From positions 1-64,000 of the forward strand of contig NZ_JAOPFU010000010.1 of the NCBI RefSeq assembly GCF_025515275.1: 64,000 nt of DNA. The letters run 5' to 3'. The position numbers and the translations under genes are program-made. This document shows, piece by piece, positions 1-7,721 of this stretch. The notes beneath the pieces were generated by a model. The model had not been told where the DNA came from, made no database searches, and was given only the letters and a program-made list of their open reading frames with translations. Within the stretch, counting starts at the first letter, position 1. Each line of letters opens with the position of its first letter. The DNA comes from Catenovulum sp. 2E275. Lineage in GTDB: Bacteria; Pseudomonadota; Gammaproteobacteria; Enterobacterales; Alteromonadaceae.

Positions 1-90
1 GTTTGAAAGGTGCCTACATTCCTTCACCAATCTGTTTTGTATTGAAAGCGCTGTGATAGCTCTGAAACATGCATCTTGAGGTAGCACGGG
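1..90. other. Left-edge stretch with no assigned gene
   Basis: No start codon with a ribosome-binding site and no recognisable protein is visible. Short open frames run to the window edge on both strands, but they encode nothing I recognise. The segment may be intergenic or the end of a gene lying outside the window. Confidence 0.3.
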
Positions 91-96
91 TATAAT
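91..96 (+). promoter_or_regulatory. -10 element (TATAAT) before the COG0523 GTPase gene
   Basis: A perfect TATAAT lies 37 bases before the GTG at 133, which would leave an untranslated leader of about 30 bases. No good -35 box is seen at 16-18 bp. The element overlaps the ATG at 97, which argues against that ATG being the translation start. Confidence 0.4.
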
Positions 97-132
97 ATGC
101 AAAGGTCAAAGCTTTTAAAGGGAATAAATACA

Positions 133-1104
133 GTGAAAATTACAAAACGAATACCGACAAATTTAATTACCGGTTTTTTAGGCGTTGGTAAAACAACGGC
201 GATCTCTCATTTATTAAAACATAAGCCAGCCAATGAAACTTGGGCTGTATTAGTGAATGAATTTGGTGAAATTGGTGTCGATGGTGCTTTATTACAGGAA
301 AGCGGCGCGAGCATTAAACAAGTGCCGGGTGGCTGTATGTGCTGTGTGCAAGGGGTTGGCATGCGGGTTGGTTTAAATGAATTGATTAAACAAAATCCGG
401 ATCGCATTTTAATTGAGCCAACGGGTTTGGGGCATCCTAAAAAAATCATGCAAACTTTGCAGGATGAAATATTCACTAAATATTTAGATGTGCGTGCGAC
501 AATTACTATGATAGATCCGGCAACGCTGGATGATCCTAAATATTTAGAAAACGAAAACTTTATTGCCCAGGCTCAAATCGCCGACATTATTGTTGCCAAT
601 AAAGTTGAGCAGGCTACTAATAAACAGCTAGAAAACTTTACTAACTGGAGTGCTCAATATCCAAACGCCAGAGAATTAGGGCAAATTAGCTATGGTCAGT
701 TGTCGCTTGAATGGTTAGATCAGCCTGCAAAAGTGAGTACAAGCTCTATTACACAATCTAAACAGCATCAAAACCAAGATGAATCCAGCGTGATTGAAGC
801 ATTGGAACTACCTGCCGGAGAAAACTGGGTAATGCGTTCTCATTTTTCGGATGGTTACTGGAGTTATGGCTGGTTAATTGCCTCGCATATTGAGTTTGAA
901 TTAACCGATTTATTAGACTGGATTACTGCAACGCATGCGAATCGAGTTAAAGCGATAGTGAAAACCAATAAAGGCATTTTAAAAATTAATGCGGTTGGTG
1001 ACGATGTTAGGTTTGAACCATGTAAGTTAAATGGTCAGGCTAAACTTGAAATTGTGATAGATCATCAAATAGATACCCCCAGTTTTGAAACACTACTTGT
1101 TTAG
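133..1104 (+). CDS. CobW/COG0523-family metal-binding GTPase (YjiA-like)
   Basis: This is a cytoplasmic G3E-family GTPase of the kind that binds Zn or a related metal and is thought to act as a metal chaperone or insertase. Counted from the GTG at 133 (323 aa), the Walker A GFLGVGKTT is at residues 14-22 and the family metal motif C-M-C-C is at 68-71. An ILIEPTGLGHP segment and a CobW C-terminal domain (about residues 228-315) follow. The GTG is preceded at nine bases by AAAGGGA (117-123), whereas the in-frame ATG at 97 overlaps a -10 element, so I chose the GTG. The family is certain. The metal and client are not visible from sequence. The gene stands alone and ends inside a perfect hairpin. 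Confidence 0.9.
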   Translation: MKITKRIPTNLITGFLGVGKTTAISHLLKHKPANETWAVLVNEFGEIGVDGALLQESGASIKQVPGGCMCCVQGVGMRVGLNELIKQNPDRILIEPTGLGHPKKIMQTLQDEIFTKYLDVRATITMIDPATLDDPKYLENENFIAQAQIADIIVANKVEQATNKQLENFTNWSAQYPNARELGQISYGQLSLEWLDQPAKVSTSSITQSKQHQNQDESSVIEALELPAGENWVMRSHFSDGYWSYGWLIASHIEFELTDLLDWITATHANRVKAIVKTNKGILKINAVGDDVRFEPCKLNGQAKLEIVIDHQIDTPSFETLLV

Positions 1105-1114
1105 TGTTTCAAAA
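1083..1114 (+). terminator. Hairpin overlapping the stop codon of the COG0523 gene
   Basis: A perfect 13-bp stem (1083-1095 with 1102-1114) encloses a 6-base loop. The TAG stop at 1102-1104 lies in the right arm, so the last codons of the gene form the left arm. Only a modest T-rich stretch follows, so it may be a terminator or a 3'-end stabiliser. Confidence 0.55.
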
Positions 1115-1171
1115 TTAAACTCGTTATATTCTTTTAATCATTATGTTTCATCAAAGGTTCACTTAAAAAAC

Positions 1172-1199
1172 TTGCCTTGTACTTTTTTTGAACTAAAAT
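1172..1199 (+). promoter_or_regulatory. Promoter of the TetR-MMPL operon
   Basis: TTGCCT (1172-1177) and TAAAAT (1194-1199) are separated by 16 bp. The first operator begins on the last base of the -10 box, so a bound repressor would block RNA polymerase directly. Confidence 0.5.
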
Positions 1200-1229
1200 G
1201 ACGAAAAGTCAAAAAGTGACGGAATGTCA
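1199..1229 (+). promoter_or_regulatory. Tandem TetR-type operators TGAC-N5-GTCA
   Basis: Two inverted repeats lie in tandem: TGACGAAAAGTCA (1199-1211) and TGACGGAATGTCA (1217-1229). Five bases separate them, so their centres are 18 bp apart. They sit between the -10 box and the start codon at 1232, and the second contains the likely ribosome-binding GGA. The placement is typical of an autoregulated TetR-family repressor. Binding by the adjacent regulator is inferred. Confidence 0.7.
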
Positions 1230-1231
1230 AA

Positions 1232-2050
1232 ATGGGCTCTTGGCTGAATCATCTAAAACAAAAGCAGCAACAGTCTGAATTTAAGTTTTCAAGTCATATT
1301 GAAACTAATAAACAGCAAAAAATAGCAGAGCGAGAAAAGGAACTTATTCAACTTGCCCACCAATTAGTGGACCAAATTGGGTTTTCTAATTTAACTATGG
1401 ATAAGTTGGTTGCGGCTTCAGCTTATTCTAAAGGCACTATTTATAATCACTTTGCCAGTAAAGAAGATTTATTGTGTGTGCTGGGATGTTATTCAATTGA
1501 TTTTGTTCTGGAATTAATGAATAAAGGTTTGCAGTTTCCTGGCAAAACTCGAGAAAAAGCAATAGCGCTTAATTTTGCTTACCAGCTTTATGTTCAACTT
1601 GAGCCAGCGCTGAGCATGTGTGTTTTATCTTGTAAAACCACTAGCGTAGTCGAAAAAGCTTCAGATAAACATTTGCAAAAATTACAGCAAAAAGAACAAC
1701 AAGTATTAGCTTTAATTGATCAGGTTTTTAAACAAGGTTTTAGAGATGGGAGTTTACCTGTTACCGATAATACAGAAGAGTTAGCTGCATTATACTCTTT
1801 TTCTAGTTGGTCTTTGTCATTTGGCTCAATCATTTTATCTCGTCAAAATGAGCAGGCTCAAGCAATCATCCGGTTAGATCAACCAACCTTTTTGCTTGAA
1901 AGTTTCAATTTATTACTAGATGGCATGCAGTGGCAGCCTTTATCTAGTGAATGTGATTATCAGCAATGCTGGCTGCGAATAGCTGAGTATTTTTCTGATT
2001 ATACAGTTATGCTGAATTCTAATTATGTCAGTATTGAGGACAATAAATGA
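1232..2050 (+). CDS. TetR/AcrR-family transcriptional regulator
   Basis: This 272-aa protein has an N-terminal TetR DNA-binding domain. The helix-turn-helix lies at about residues 54-74, with the family signature SKGTIYNHFASKEDLL at 66-81. It is longer than usual because of a charged N-terminal extension of about 30 residues before the domain. The C-terminal ligand-binding half is family-specific and gives no clue to the inducer. The gene opens an operon with an MMPL exporter, whose ATG overlaps its TGA stop. Tandem inverted repeats lie just upstream. The likely role is repression of its own operon until a hydrophobic substrate binds. The family is certain and the ligand unknown. Confidence 0.9.
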   Translation: MGSWLNHLKQKQQQSEFKFSSHIETNKQQKIAEREKELIQLAHQLVDQIGFSNLTMDKLVAASAYSKGTIYNHFASKEDLLCVLGCYSIDFVLELMNKGLQFPGKTREKAIALNFAYQLYVQLEPALSMCVLSCKTTSVVEKASDKHLQKLQQKEQQVLALIDQVFKQGFRDGSLPVTDNTEELAALYSFSSWSLSFGSIILSRQNEQAQAIIRLDQPTFLLESFNLLLDGMQWQPLSSECDYQQCWLRIAEYFSDYTVMLNSNYVSIEDNK

Positions 2051-4392
2051 AAAACTCTATATTTTTTAACAAGGTAGTCGAAAAGCCAACACTGACAATT
2101 ATTTTGAGTCTGTTATTGGTTGTGCTGATGGCTGTTGGAGCAGGCAGTTTGTATTTTAGAGGTGATTACAAAGTTTTTTTTAGTCCTGAAAATCCGCAGT
2201 TACAAGCATTTGAGTCAATGCAAAAAACCTTTAGTAAAAACGATAATGTGACTGTCATTTTGGAACCCAAGTCAGGGGACGTTTTTAACGCTAAGATTTT
2301 AGGTTTAGTAGCTAAGATAACAGAAGATGCTTGGCAAACACCCTATTCTACACGGGTTGACTCGTTAACAAACTATCAAAATACCGAAGCCGAAGCTGAT
2401 GATTTGATAGTTGATTATTTAGTATCAGAATTTTCTGATGTTGACATTACAGATGAAATGGTTGCTAAAACTAAACAAGTTGCGCTGACCGAACCATTAT
2501 TAGTTGATCGTATGGTATCCCCTTCAGGACATGTCACTATGATTAACATAACGGTACAGTTGCCTGATAAGCTAGATCAAACTCAAGAAGTGGTTGAAAT
2601 AGCTGAATTTGTTAGAAAAATTGTCGCAAAATATGAAACACAATACCCAGATGTTAATTTCTATCAGTCCGGTATTATCATGATGAATAATAGCTTTGTT
2701 GAAGAGTCTAAAGGCGACATGATGACTTTAATTCCTGCTATGTTTTTAGCAGTTCTAATTATGTTGGCATTGTTATTAAGATCAGTATTTTCAACCATTG
2801 CTACCCTTATCATTATTGTTACTTCGATAGCTGCTACTATGGGAATTTCTGGTTGGTTAAATATGTATTTGTCTACAGCTACCATCAATGTGCCAACTAT
2901 AGTGATGACATTAGCAATTGCTGATTGTGTTCATATCATTGCTTCTATGAATTATAACCTACGTCAGGGTATGGATAAAACTCAAGCAATAGAGCAAGCA
3001 TTAGAAATTAACTTTTCTCCGGTATTTATCACCAGCGCTACAACTGCAATCGGCTTTTTAACTTTTAATTTTTCTGATGTACCACCTTTAAGAGATTTAG
3101 GTAATTTGGTTGCAGTTGGTGTCATGCTTGCTTTTATATTAGCCATTACGTTACTACCTGCAATGTTGAAGATTTTACCTATTCATATTCCTCAAAAAAC
3201 AGAAAGTGAATTTGGTAGAATGGACAAGTTCGGTGATTGGGTTATTAAAAAACACAAACTTCTTCTGCCTGTCACAGCGTTTATTATTTTAGCATCTGCT
3301 GCAATTGTCCCCCTAAACCATATTAATGATGTGCCAACAGAATATTTTGACAAAGATTTAAAGTTTCGCCAAGCATCTGACTTTGTCGATGAAAATCTTC
3401 AAGGGGTCACTATGATAGATTTTGAGTTATCAAGTGGAGAGCCAAGTGGGATCAATAACCCTAAATTTTTACAAGCTGTAAATCAGTTTACAGACTGGTT
3501 AAGGGCTAACCCTCAAATAGATCATGTCGTAAGCTTAAGTGATACTTTTAAACGCCTGAATAAAAATATGCATGGGGATGATCCAAGCTATTATAAATTA
3601 CCTGAACAGCAAGATCTGGCTGCTCAATATTTATTAATGTATGAAATGTCACTGCCATACGGTCTGGATTTAAATAATCAAATTAATATAGATAAATCAG
3701 CTCTTAGAATTACAGTCAATATGGATAACTTGGGTTCTAATGAATTAGTTAAAATGGAGCAGGATGCCAAAAACTGGTTTACTGAAAATGCTCCTTTTGT
3801 TGAAGTTAATGCTGCTAGTCCATCTTTAATGTTTGCTCATATTGGTGAGCGTAATATGAAAAGCATGTTATTAGGTAGTACGCTGGCGCTTATTTTAATC
3901 TCCGGATTATTAATTTTTGCACTACGCTCATTTAAATACGGCATGATTAGTTTATTGCCAAACCTTGCGCCAGTTGCCATGGGCTTTGGTTTTTGGGCAT
4001 GGTTTTCGGGCAATATTAATTTAGCCTTATCAGTAGTAACCAGTATGTGTATTGGTATTGTAGTTGACGATACTGTGCATTTTTTAAGTAAATATCGACG
4101 CGCCAGAATAAAAGGCAATAACGCAGAGCAGGCGGTGCGTTATGCTTTTAGTAGCGTTGGCCGTGCTCTTTGGATTACTACTTTAGTGCTATGTACTGGT
4201 TTTATGGTGTTAGCACAGTCGTCATTTGCATTAAACGGTGATATGGGATTATTAACCGCAGTTATTATCTTTTTTGCATTATTAGTTGATTTCTTATTCT
4301 TGCCAGCGTTTTTACTGGTGTTTGATAAAAAAGATTACTCAAAGGAGAAAATTGAAAATGTTGAAACAGTACAAACCAACAAGCTGGCTTAG
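2047..4392 (+). CDS. MMPL/RND-superfamily exporter
   Basis: This 781-aa inner-membrane protein has the duplicated RND layout. One N-terminal transmembrane helix (about 15-36) precedes a periplasmic loop and a five-helix block (about 228-380). A second single helix (about 405-425), a second periplasmic loop and a last five-helix block (about 605-760) follow. The acidic residues typical of proton relays are in the TM4-type segments ending LAIADCVHI and IVVDDTVHF. MMPL transporters move lipids and other hydrophobic molecules across the inner membrane or within the periplasm. The ATGA overlap with the regulator and the overlapping LolA-like gene show translational coupling. No membrane-fusion protein or TolC gene is adjacent, so this is not a classical AcrAB-type drug pump. 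Confidence 0.88.
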   Translation: MKNSIFFNKVVEKPTLTIILSLLLVVLMAVGAGSLYFRGDYKVFFSPENPQLQAFESMQKTFSKNDNVTVILEPKSGDVFNAKILGLVAKITEDAWQTPYSTRVDSLTNYQNTEAEADDLIVDYLVSEFSDVDITDEMVAKTKQVALTEPLLVDRMVSPSGHVTMINITVQLPDKLDQTQEVVEIAEFVRKIVAKYETQYPDVNFYQSGIIMMNNSFVEESKGDMMTLIPAMFLAVLIMLALLLRSVFSTIATLIIIVTSIAATMGISGWLNMYLSTATINVPTIVMTLAIADCVHIIASMNYNLRQGMDKTQAIEQALEINFSPVFITSATTAIGFLTFNFSDVPPLRDLGNLVAVGVMLAFILAITLLPAMLKILPIHIPQKTESEFGRMDKFGDWVIKKHKLLLPVTAFIILASAAIVPLNHINDVPTEYFDKDLKFRQASDFVDENLQGVTMIDFELSSGEPSGINNPKFLQAVNQFTDWLRANPQIDHVVSLSDTFKRLNKNMHGDDPSYYKLPEQQDLAAQYLLMYEMSLPYGLDLNNQINIDKSALRITVNMDNLGSNELVKMEQDAKNWFTENAPFVEVNAASPSLMFAHIGERNMKSMLLGSTLALILISGLLIFALRSFKYGMISLLPNLAPVAMGFGFWAWFSGNINLALSVVTSMCIGIVVDDTVHFLSKYRRARIKGNNAEQAVRYAFSSVGRALWITTLVLCTGFMVLAQSSFALNGDMGLLTAVIIFFALLVDFLFLPAFLLVFDKKDYSKEKIENVETVQTNKLA

Positions 4393-5167
4393 TTTATTAC
4401 TGGCCGCAGGGTTAGCGTTAAGTGCAGCAAGCGGGCAAGTGAATGCTGAAACAACCAATAAAGGCTTAGAAATAGCAAAAGAGCGTAAAGCCAGAGACAA
4501 AGGTTGGGGTGATTCAGAATCCACTTCGCAAATGATTTTACGTAATGCTCAAGGTGATCAAAGTATTCGCGAAATGCGGATTCAGGCGCTTGAAGTGCAA
4601 GGCGATGGCGATAAAGGGTTAACCATTTTTGATGAACCAAGAGACGTTAAAGGCTCGGCATTTTTAAACTTTTCACATATTAATGAGCCGGATGATCAAT
4701 GGTTATACCTGCCAGCTTTAAAAAGGGTTAAGCGTATTGCATCACGCAATAAATCAGGCCCGTTTATGGGCAGTGAATTTGCGTATGAAGATTTAGCTTC
4801 ATTTGAGGTTGAAAAATATACTTATCAATACCTAAGAGATGAAACCGTTAATGGAGAATTATGTTGGGTTATCGAGTCAATCCCAACAGATAAATATTCA
4901 GGTTACAGCAAACAAATCAGTTGGATTGATCAATCTGAGTACCGAGTTCAAAAAATTGAGTTTTATGATCGCAAACAGGCTTTACTTAAAACATTAACCT
5001 TTGCAGACTATAAGCTGTATTTAAATAAATACTGGCGCGCGCATACCATGACAATGACTAACCATCAGACAGGTAAAAGTACAGACATGATAGCTAAAGA
5101 AATTAATTTCAAAGTTGGTTTATCTGATACAGATTTTAATCAAAATAGCTTACGTCGTGCTCGTTAA
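4358..5167 (+). CDS. LolA-like outer-membrane lipoprotein-sorting protein
   Basis: This 269-aa periplasmic protein has a signal peptide (hydrophobic core LSLLLAAGLALSAASG, cleavage probably after VNA). The rest resembles the LolA-like family PF17131, often annotated as outer membrane lipoprotein-sorting protein. Typical features are the segments DQWLYLPALKRVKRI, SEFAYEDLASF and GYSKQISWID. The ATG at 4358 has AAGGAG ten bases upstream and lies inside the 3' end of the exporter gene, overlapping it by 35 bases. Such proteins are thought to bind a hydrophobic ligand in a half-barrel. Next to an MMPL exporter and an outer-membrane barrel, it is the likely periplasmic carrier. The substrate is unknown. 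Confidence 0.85.
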   Translation: MLKQYKPTSWLSLLLAAGLALSAASGQVNAETTNKGLEIAKERKARDKGWGDSESTSQMILRNAQGDQSIREMRIQALEVQGDGDKGLTIFDEPRDVKGSAFLNFSHINEPDDQWLYLPALKRVKRIASRNKSGPFMGSEFAYEDLASFEVEKYTYQYLRDETVNGELCWVIESIPTDKYSGYSKQISWIDQSEYRVQKIEFYDRKQALLKTLTFADYKLYLNKYWRAHTMTMTNHQTGKSTDMIAKEINFKVGLSDTDFNQNSLRRAR

Positions 5168-5210
5168 CTAAGACACAACTTTTCACATAGATTTTAAACA
5201 GACTGATATT

Positions 5211-6416
5211 ATGAAAAAAATCGTCAATACCTTATTTGCTTTTGCAAGTTTGAATTACTTACCAATTAGCCAAGCTGTTGAATATGAGTATCTAGGCTCT
5301 ATTGGTGCTCAAGCTAGGTATTTTACTCAAGAGACTCAAGACCCTGAGCAAACTGAACAACAGTTTTCACTTTATGCCGAGCCAGAAGTGTATTTTCAGT
5401 GGAACGATGGCAACGACTCACTTACTTTTAAACCCTTTGCTCGTTTAGATTCTGCGGATGATGAAAGAACTCATTTTGATATTCGGGAGTTATTTTGGCT
5501 GCATGTTCAAGATGACTGGGAATTAAGAGTTGGTATTAATAAAGTGTTTTGGGGCGTGACCGAAACATTGCATCTGGTCGATATAGTGAATCAAACCGAT
5601 GCAATTGAAGCATTTGATGGTGAAGAAAAGCTGGGTCAGCCAATGGTTCAATTTTCTATGTATAAAGACTGGGGTTATCTGGATTTATTTATTTTGCCTT
5701 ATTTTCGTGAGCGAACTTATGCCGGTCGGGAAGGTCGTCTACGCGGGCCATTTTTAATTGATACCGATAACCCGGTTTACGAATCAGATAAAGAAGAGCG
5801 GCATATAGACTTTGCTGCAAACTGGCGTAACAGTTATGACTTTTTAGATGTCAGTTTAAATGTATTTAAAGGGACATCTCGAGAGCCTAATTTTATTCCT
5901 AAGCTGGTTAATGGCGTGCCAACTGGTGAGATTGTACCGTTTTATCCACAAATCACTCAGTTTGGTGCCGTGATGCAATATGTGAGCGAAGCTTGGCTTT
6001 GGAAAATGGAAGCAATCAACCGAACCGGTGACTTAATTGATGACTTTAACGCTTTGGTGGGCGGCTTTGAATACACTATGGTTGGGATTAATGATTCATC
6101 AACCGATTTAGGTTGGGTTGTTGAATATGCTTATGATGAAAGAGATGCCAGCCAAGTTGCGACACAAAATGATTTATCGGTTGCGGCGCGTATTGCATTA
6201 AATGATATTGACTCGACTGAGGTTCTAATCGGATTAAGTCACGATCTGGAATTTACTGACAGCCGAGCCATGTTTATTGAAGCTAATACCCGAGTTGGTA
6301 AATCATCTAAGCTTATTTTAGATATGTGGTTATTTAACGGTGATGATCCGCAAGATATTAGCAGCCAGTTTAAAAATGAAGACTTTATTCAAGTTTCTTA
6401 CGAATGGTATTTTTAA
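5211..6416 (+). CDS. Predicted outer-membrane beta-barrel protein of the MMPL operon
   Basis: This 401-aa protein has a Sec signal peptide (cut probably after SQA, near residue 21). Its mature part is rich in alternating aromatic and polar strands. It ends in VSYEWYF, the terminal-Phe signature of outer-membrane barrels recognised by the Bam machine. I do not recognise a characterised family. It resembles DUF1302-type barrels in size and context but I cannot assign it. It starts 43 bases after the LolA-like gene and is probably the outer-membrane end of the same transport route. The start ATG has only a weak ribosome-binding site. Confidence 0.75.
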   Translation: MKKIVNTLFAFASLNYLPISQAVEYEYLGSIGAQARYFTQETQDPEQTEQQFSLYAEPEVYFQWNDGNDSLTFKPFARLDSADDERTHFDIRELFWLHVQDDWELRVGINKVFWGVTETLHLVDIVNQTDAIEAFDGEEKLGQPMVQFSMYKDWGYLDLFILPYFRERTYAGREGRLRGPFLIDTDNPVYESDKEERHIDFAANWRNSYDFLDVSLNVFKGTSREPNFIPKLVNGVPTGEIVPFYPQITQFGAVMQYVSEAWLWKMEAINRTGDLIDDFNALVGGFEYTMVGINDSSTDLGWVVEYAYDERDASQVATQNDLSVAARIALNDIDSTEVLIGLSHDLEFTDSRAMFIEANTRVGKSSKLILDMWLFNGDDPQDISSQFKNEDFIQVSYEWYF

Positions 6417-6548
6417 TAAAATCAAATAGTAATAAGTAGTATGGATGAAAAAGCTGACATATTTAATCCAAATTTTATGAATTGATTTTTATAATATTGA
6501 ATTTCCGGTCTACACTAAAAAGCCAACCTTTTGGTAAAGGAGTAAACA

Positions 6549-6956
6549 ATGTCAGCGGTATCGGGTTATACAATTAAAGTGATTCAGCAGCGGATCGAAG
6601 TGAAAGCCTGGGGCGAGTTTGACTTTGACCTTGCGCAGCAACTTTATAAAGAATTAAAGCAAAAAGCTTCATCTATTTGTGATCAAGATTGGGTTGAGCT
6701 TATCGACTTTTCAAAATGGCAGTTGGCAACCGCAGAATGTTTTGATTTGGTTGAGCCATTTTATTATTGGGCTAAACAAAATAATTTATGTAAACGAGTA
6801 ATTGTTATTCCACCGGGTCAGGTAAAAGGTGTGGTGCAGGAAGTAGTAAAAAAATTATCACCTATTCCCACTTTTTATTTTGATACTTATCAAGCTGCTA
6901 TGTCGACTCTTTACATTCCTGAATTTACCGCAACTGAAATGGCAAGTGGCTTTTAA
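6549..6956 (+). CDS. Small STAS/SpoIIAA-like protein, function unknown
   Basis: This 135-aa soluble protein has no signal peptide or membrane segment. Alternating strands and helices, as in IEVKAWGEFDFDLAQQL, WVELIDFSKWQL and CKRVIVIPPG, resemble the STAS/SpoIIAA-like fold of small regulatory or lipid-binding proteins. I cannot confirm this without a profile search. The start is well supported: GGTAAAGGAG lies six bases upstream. The gene follows the barrel gene by 132 bases, probably has its own promoter, and is closed by a strong terminator. A link to the exporter operon is possible only by position. Confidence 0.65.
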   Translation: MSAVSGYTIKVIQQRIEVKAWGEFDFDLAQQLYKELKQKASSICDQDWVELIDFSKWQLATAECFDLVEPFYYWAKQNNLCKRVIVIPPGQVKGVVQEVVKKLSPIPTFYFDTYQAAMSTLYIPEFTATEMASGF

Positions 6957-7015
6957 TTAAGCTTAATTTTTAACCTTAGCTTTGCCGCTTAAATAACGTG
7001 AATTATTGCAAGTTT

Positions 7016-7051
7016 AAAATGCTGATGGGTTTAAATAACCATCAGCATTTT
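7016..7051. terminator. Bidirectional terminator between the STAS-like gene and yebG
   Basis: A perfect 13-bp stem (7016-7028 with 7039-7051) with a 10-base loop carries A4 on the left and T4 on the right. It can therefore end transcription from both converging genes. Confidence 0.85.
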
Positions 7052-7070
7052 GCATTTATAAACCCTATTT

Positions 7071-7400
7071 TTAAGCGGTTTTGGTTAACTGAGTAATATT
7101 ATCTTTCTGCTTTTTTTCAGTATTATTCTCAAGCTCGTTGGTTTCTACTTCTTCGGCAAAATCGAGCTTTTCTAACTCATTCGGTTTACCTTTAAATGCT
7201 TTGCTGAATAAATCTTTGTTACGGGCAATTAAGCGGCCAATATCATCTAACTGGGTTTCATTTAATCCAACTACATTTTCATTCACTGCATTAGCAATTG
7301 CTTCTGCCAGTTCTAACATTTGATCATGTGCGTCTGCGTCTTTTTTACTGGTAAACATTTTTCCGTCCCGGTCACATTGCCATAGCGCTCTTACTGCCAT
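7071..7400 (-). CDS. yebG: YebG-family DNA-damage-inducible protein
   Basis: This 109-aa protein matches YebG over its first 70 residues (MAVRALWQCDRDGKMF, then SKKDADAHDQMLELAEAI). A variable Glu/Lys/Asn-rich tail follows. YebG is a small SOS-induced protein of uncertain biochemical role in the DNA-damage response. The start has AAGGGG a suitable distance upstream on the minus strand. A perfect LexA box lies 69 bases before the start, so LexA control can be predicted from the sequence. E. coli YebG is about 96 aa, so this copy is slightly longer at the C-terminus. Confidence 0.88.
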   Translation of the reverse strand: MAVRALWQCDRDGKMFTSKKDADAHDQMLELAEAIANAVNENVVGLNETQLDDIGRLIARNKDLFSKAFKGKPNELEKLDFAEEVETNELENNTEKKQKDNITQLTKTA

Positions 7401-7468
7401 AATTAATTCCCCTTGTTAGTTAACACTGTACATTTGGTATAACGTATTTTTATTAGCTTAATATTAAA

Positions 7469-7484
7469 CTGTTTGTTTGTACAG
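7469..7484 (-). promoter_or_regulatory. LexA (SOS) box upstream of yebG
   Basis: The 16-mer CTGTTTGTTTGTACAG is a perfect CTGT-N8-ACAG LexA operator with T/A-rich flanks. It lies 69 bases upstream of yebG. A second, much weaker half-site (CTGT-N8-TATA) occurs at 7426-7441. Confidence 0.85.
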
Positions 7485-7663
7485 TGTTTTTGTGGCGATT
7501 TTTTATTCCAGAATACTGAATGCTTTTTAGATTTAAAAAATAAATTAAAAGGTTTATGACTAAGTTGTTTAGAAATATCTGAGCGTTTAGGTGAGTTAAA
7601 TTGTAAAAAATGGTTTATTTTTAAACAAATAAATAAATATTCTCGTCTAATAGGAGACAATTG

Positions 7664-7688
7664 CCCTAAACTTATTTAAAGTTTAGGG
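7664..7688 (+). repeat. Perfect hairpin in the panP leader
   Basis: CCCTAAACTT (7664-7673) pairs perfectly with AAGTTTAGGG (7679-7688) around a 5-base loop. A T-rich stretch follows. It lies 33 bases before the panP start and could be an operator, an attenuator or a 5' RNA stem. Confidence 0.6.
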
Positions 7689-7721
7689 ATCATATTTTTA
7701 TTTTATTAACGATTTTATTGA

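Larger units (their letters stand above)
7404..7721. other. Divergent intergenic region between yebG and panP
   Basis: This 318-base gap contains the LexA box of yebG near 7469-7484 and a 10-bp-stem hairpin at 7664-7688 upstream of panP. Nothing else in it looks coding. An open frame on the minus strand has poor composition, covers the LexA box and resembles no protein I know. Confidence 0.7.

Noticed and set aside
88-102. Possible Zur-like site around TATAATAT before the COG0523 gene
   Set aside because: Only the central bases fit and the flanks are not palindromic. The plain -10 box explains the sequence better.
4389-4640. Open frame on the minus strand with a membrane-like Leu-rich stretch
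   Set aside because: It lies opposite the well-supported LolA-like gene, and the hydrophobic run is the complement of that gene's coding sequence.
7426-7441. Second LexA box near yebG
   Set aside because: Only the CTGT half is present; the other half reads TATA instead of ACAG.
7403-7660. 85-codon open frame on the minus strand between yebG and panP
   Set aside because: It covers the LexA box and promoter of yebG, has Lys/Asn-rich composition expected from AT-rich intergenic DNA, and resembles no protein.
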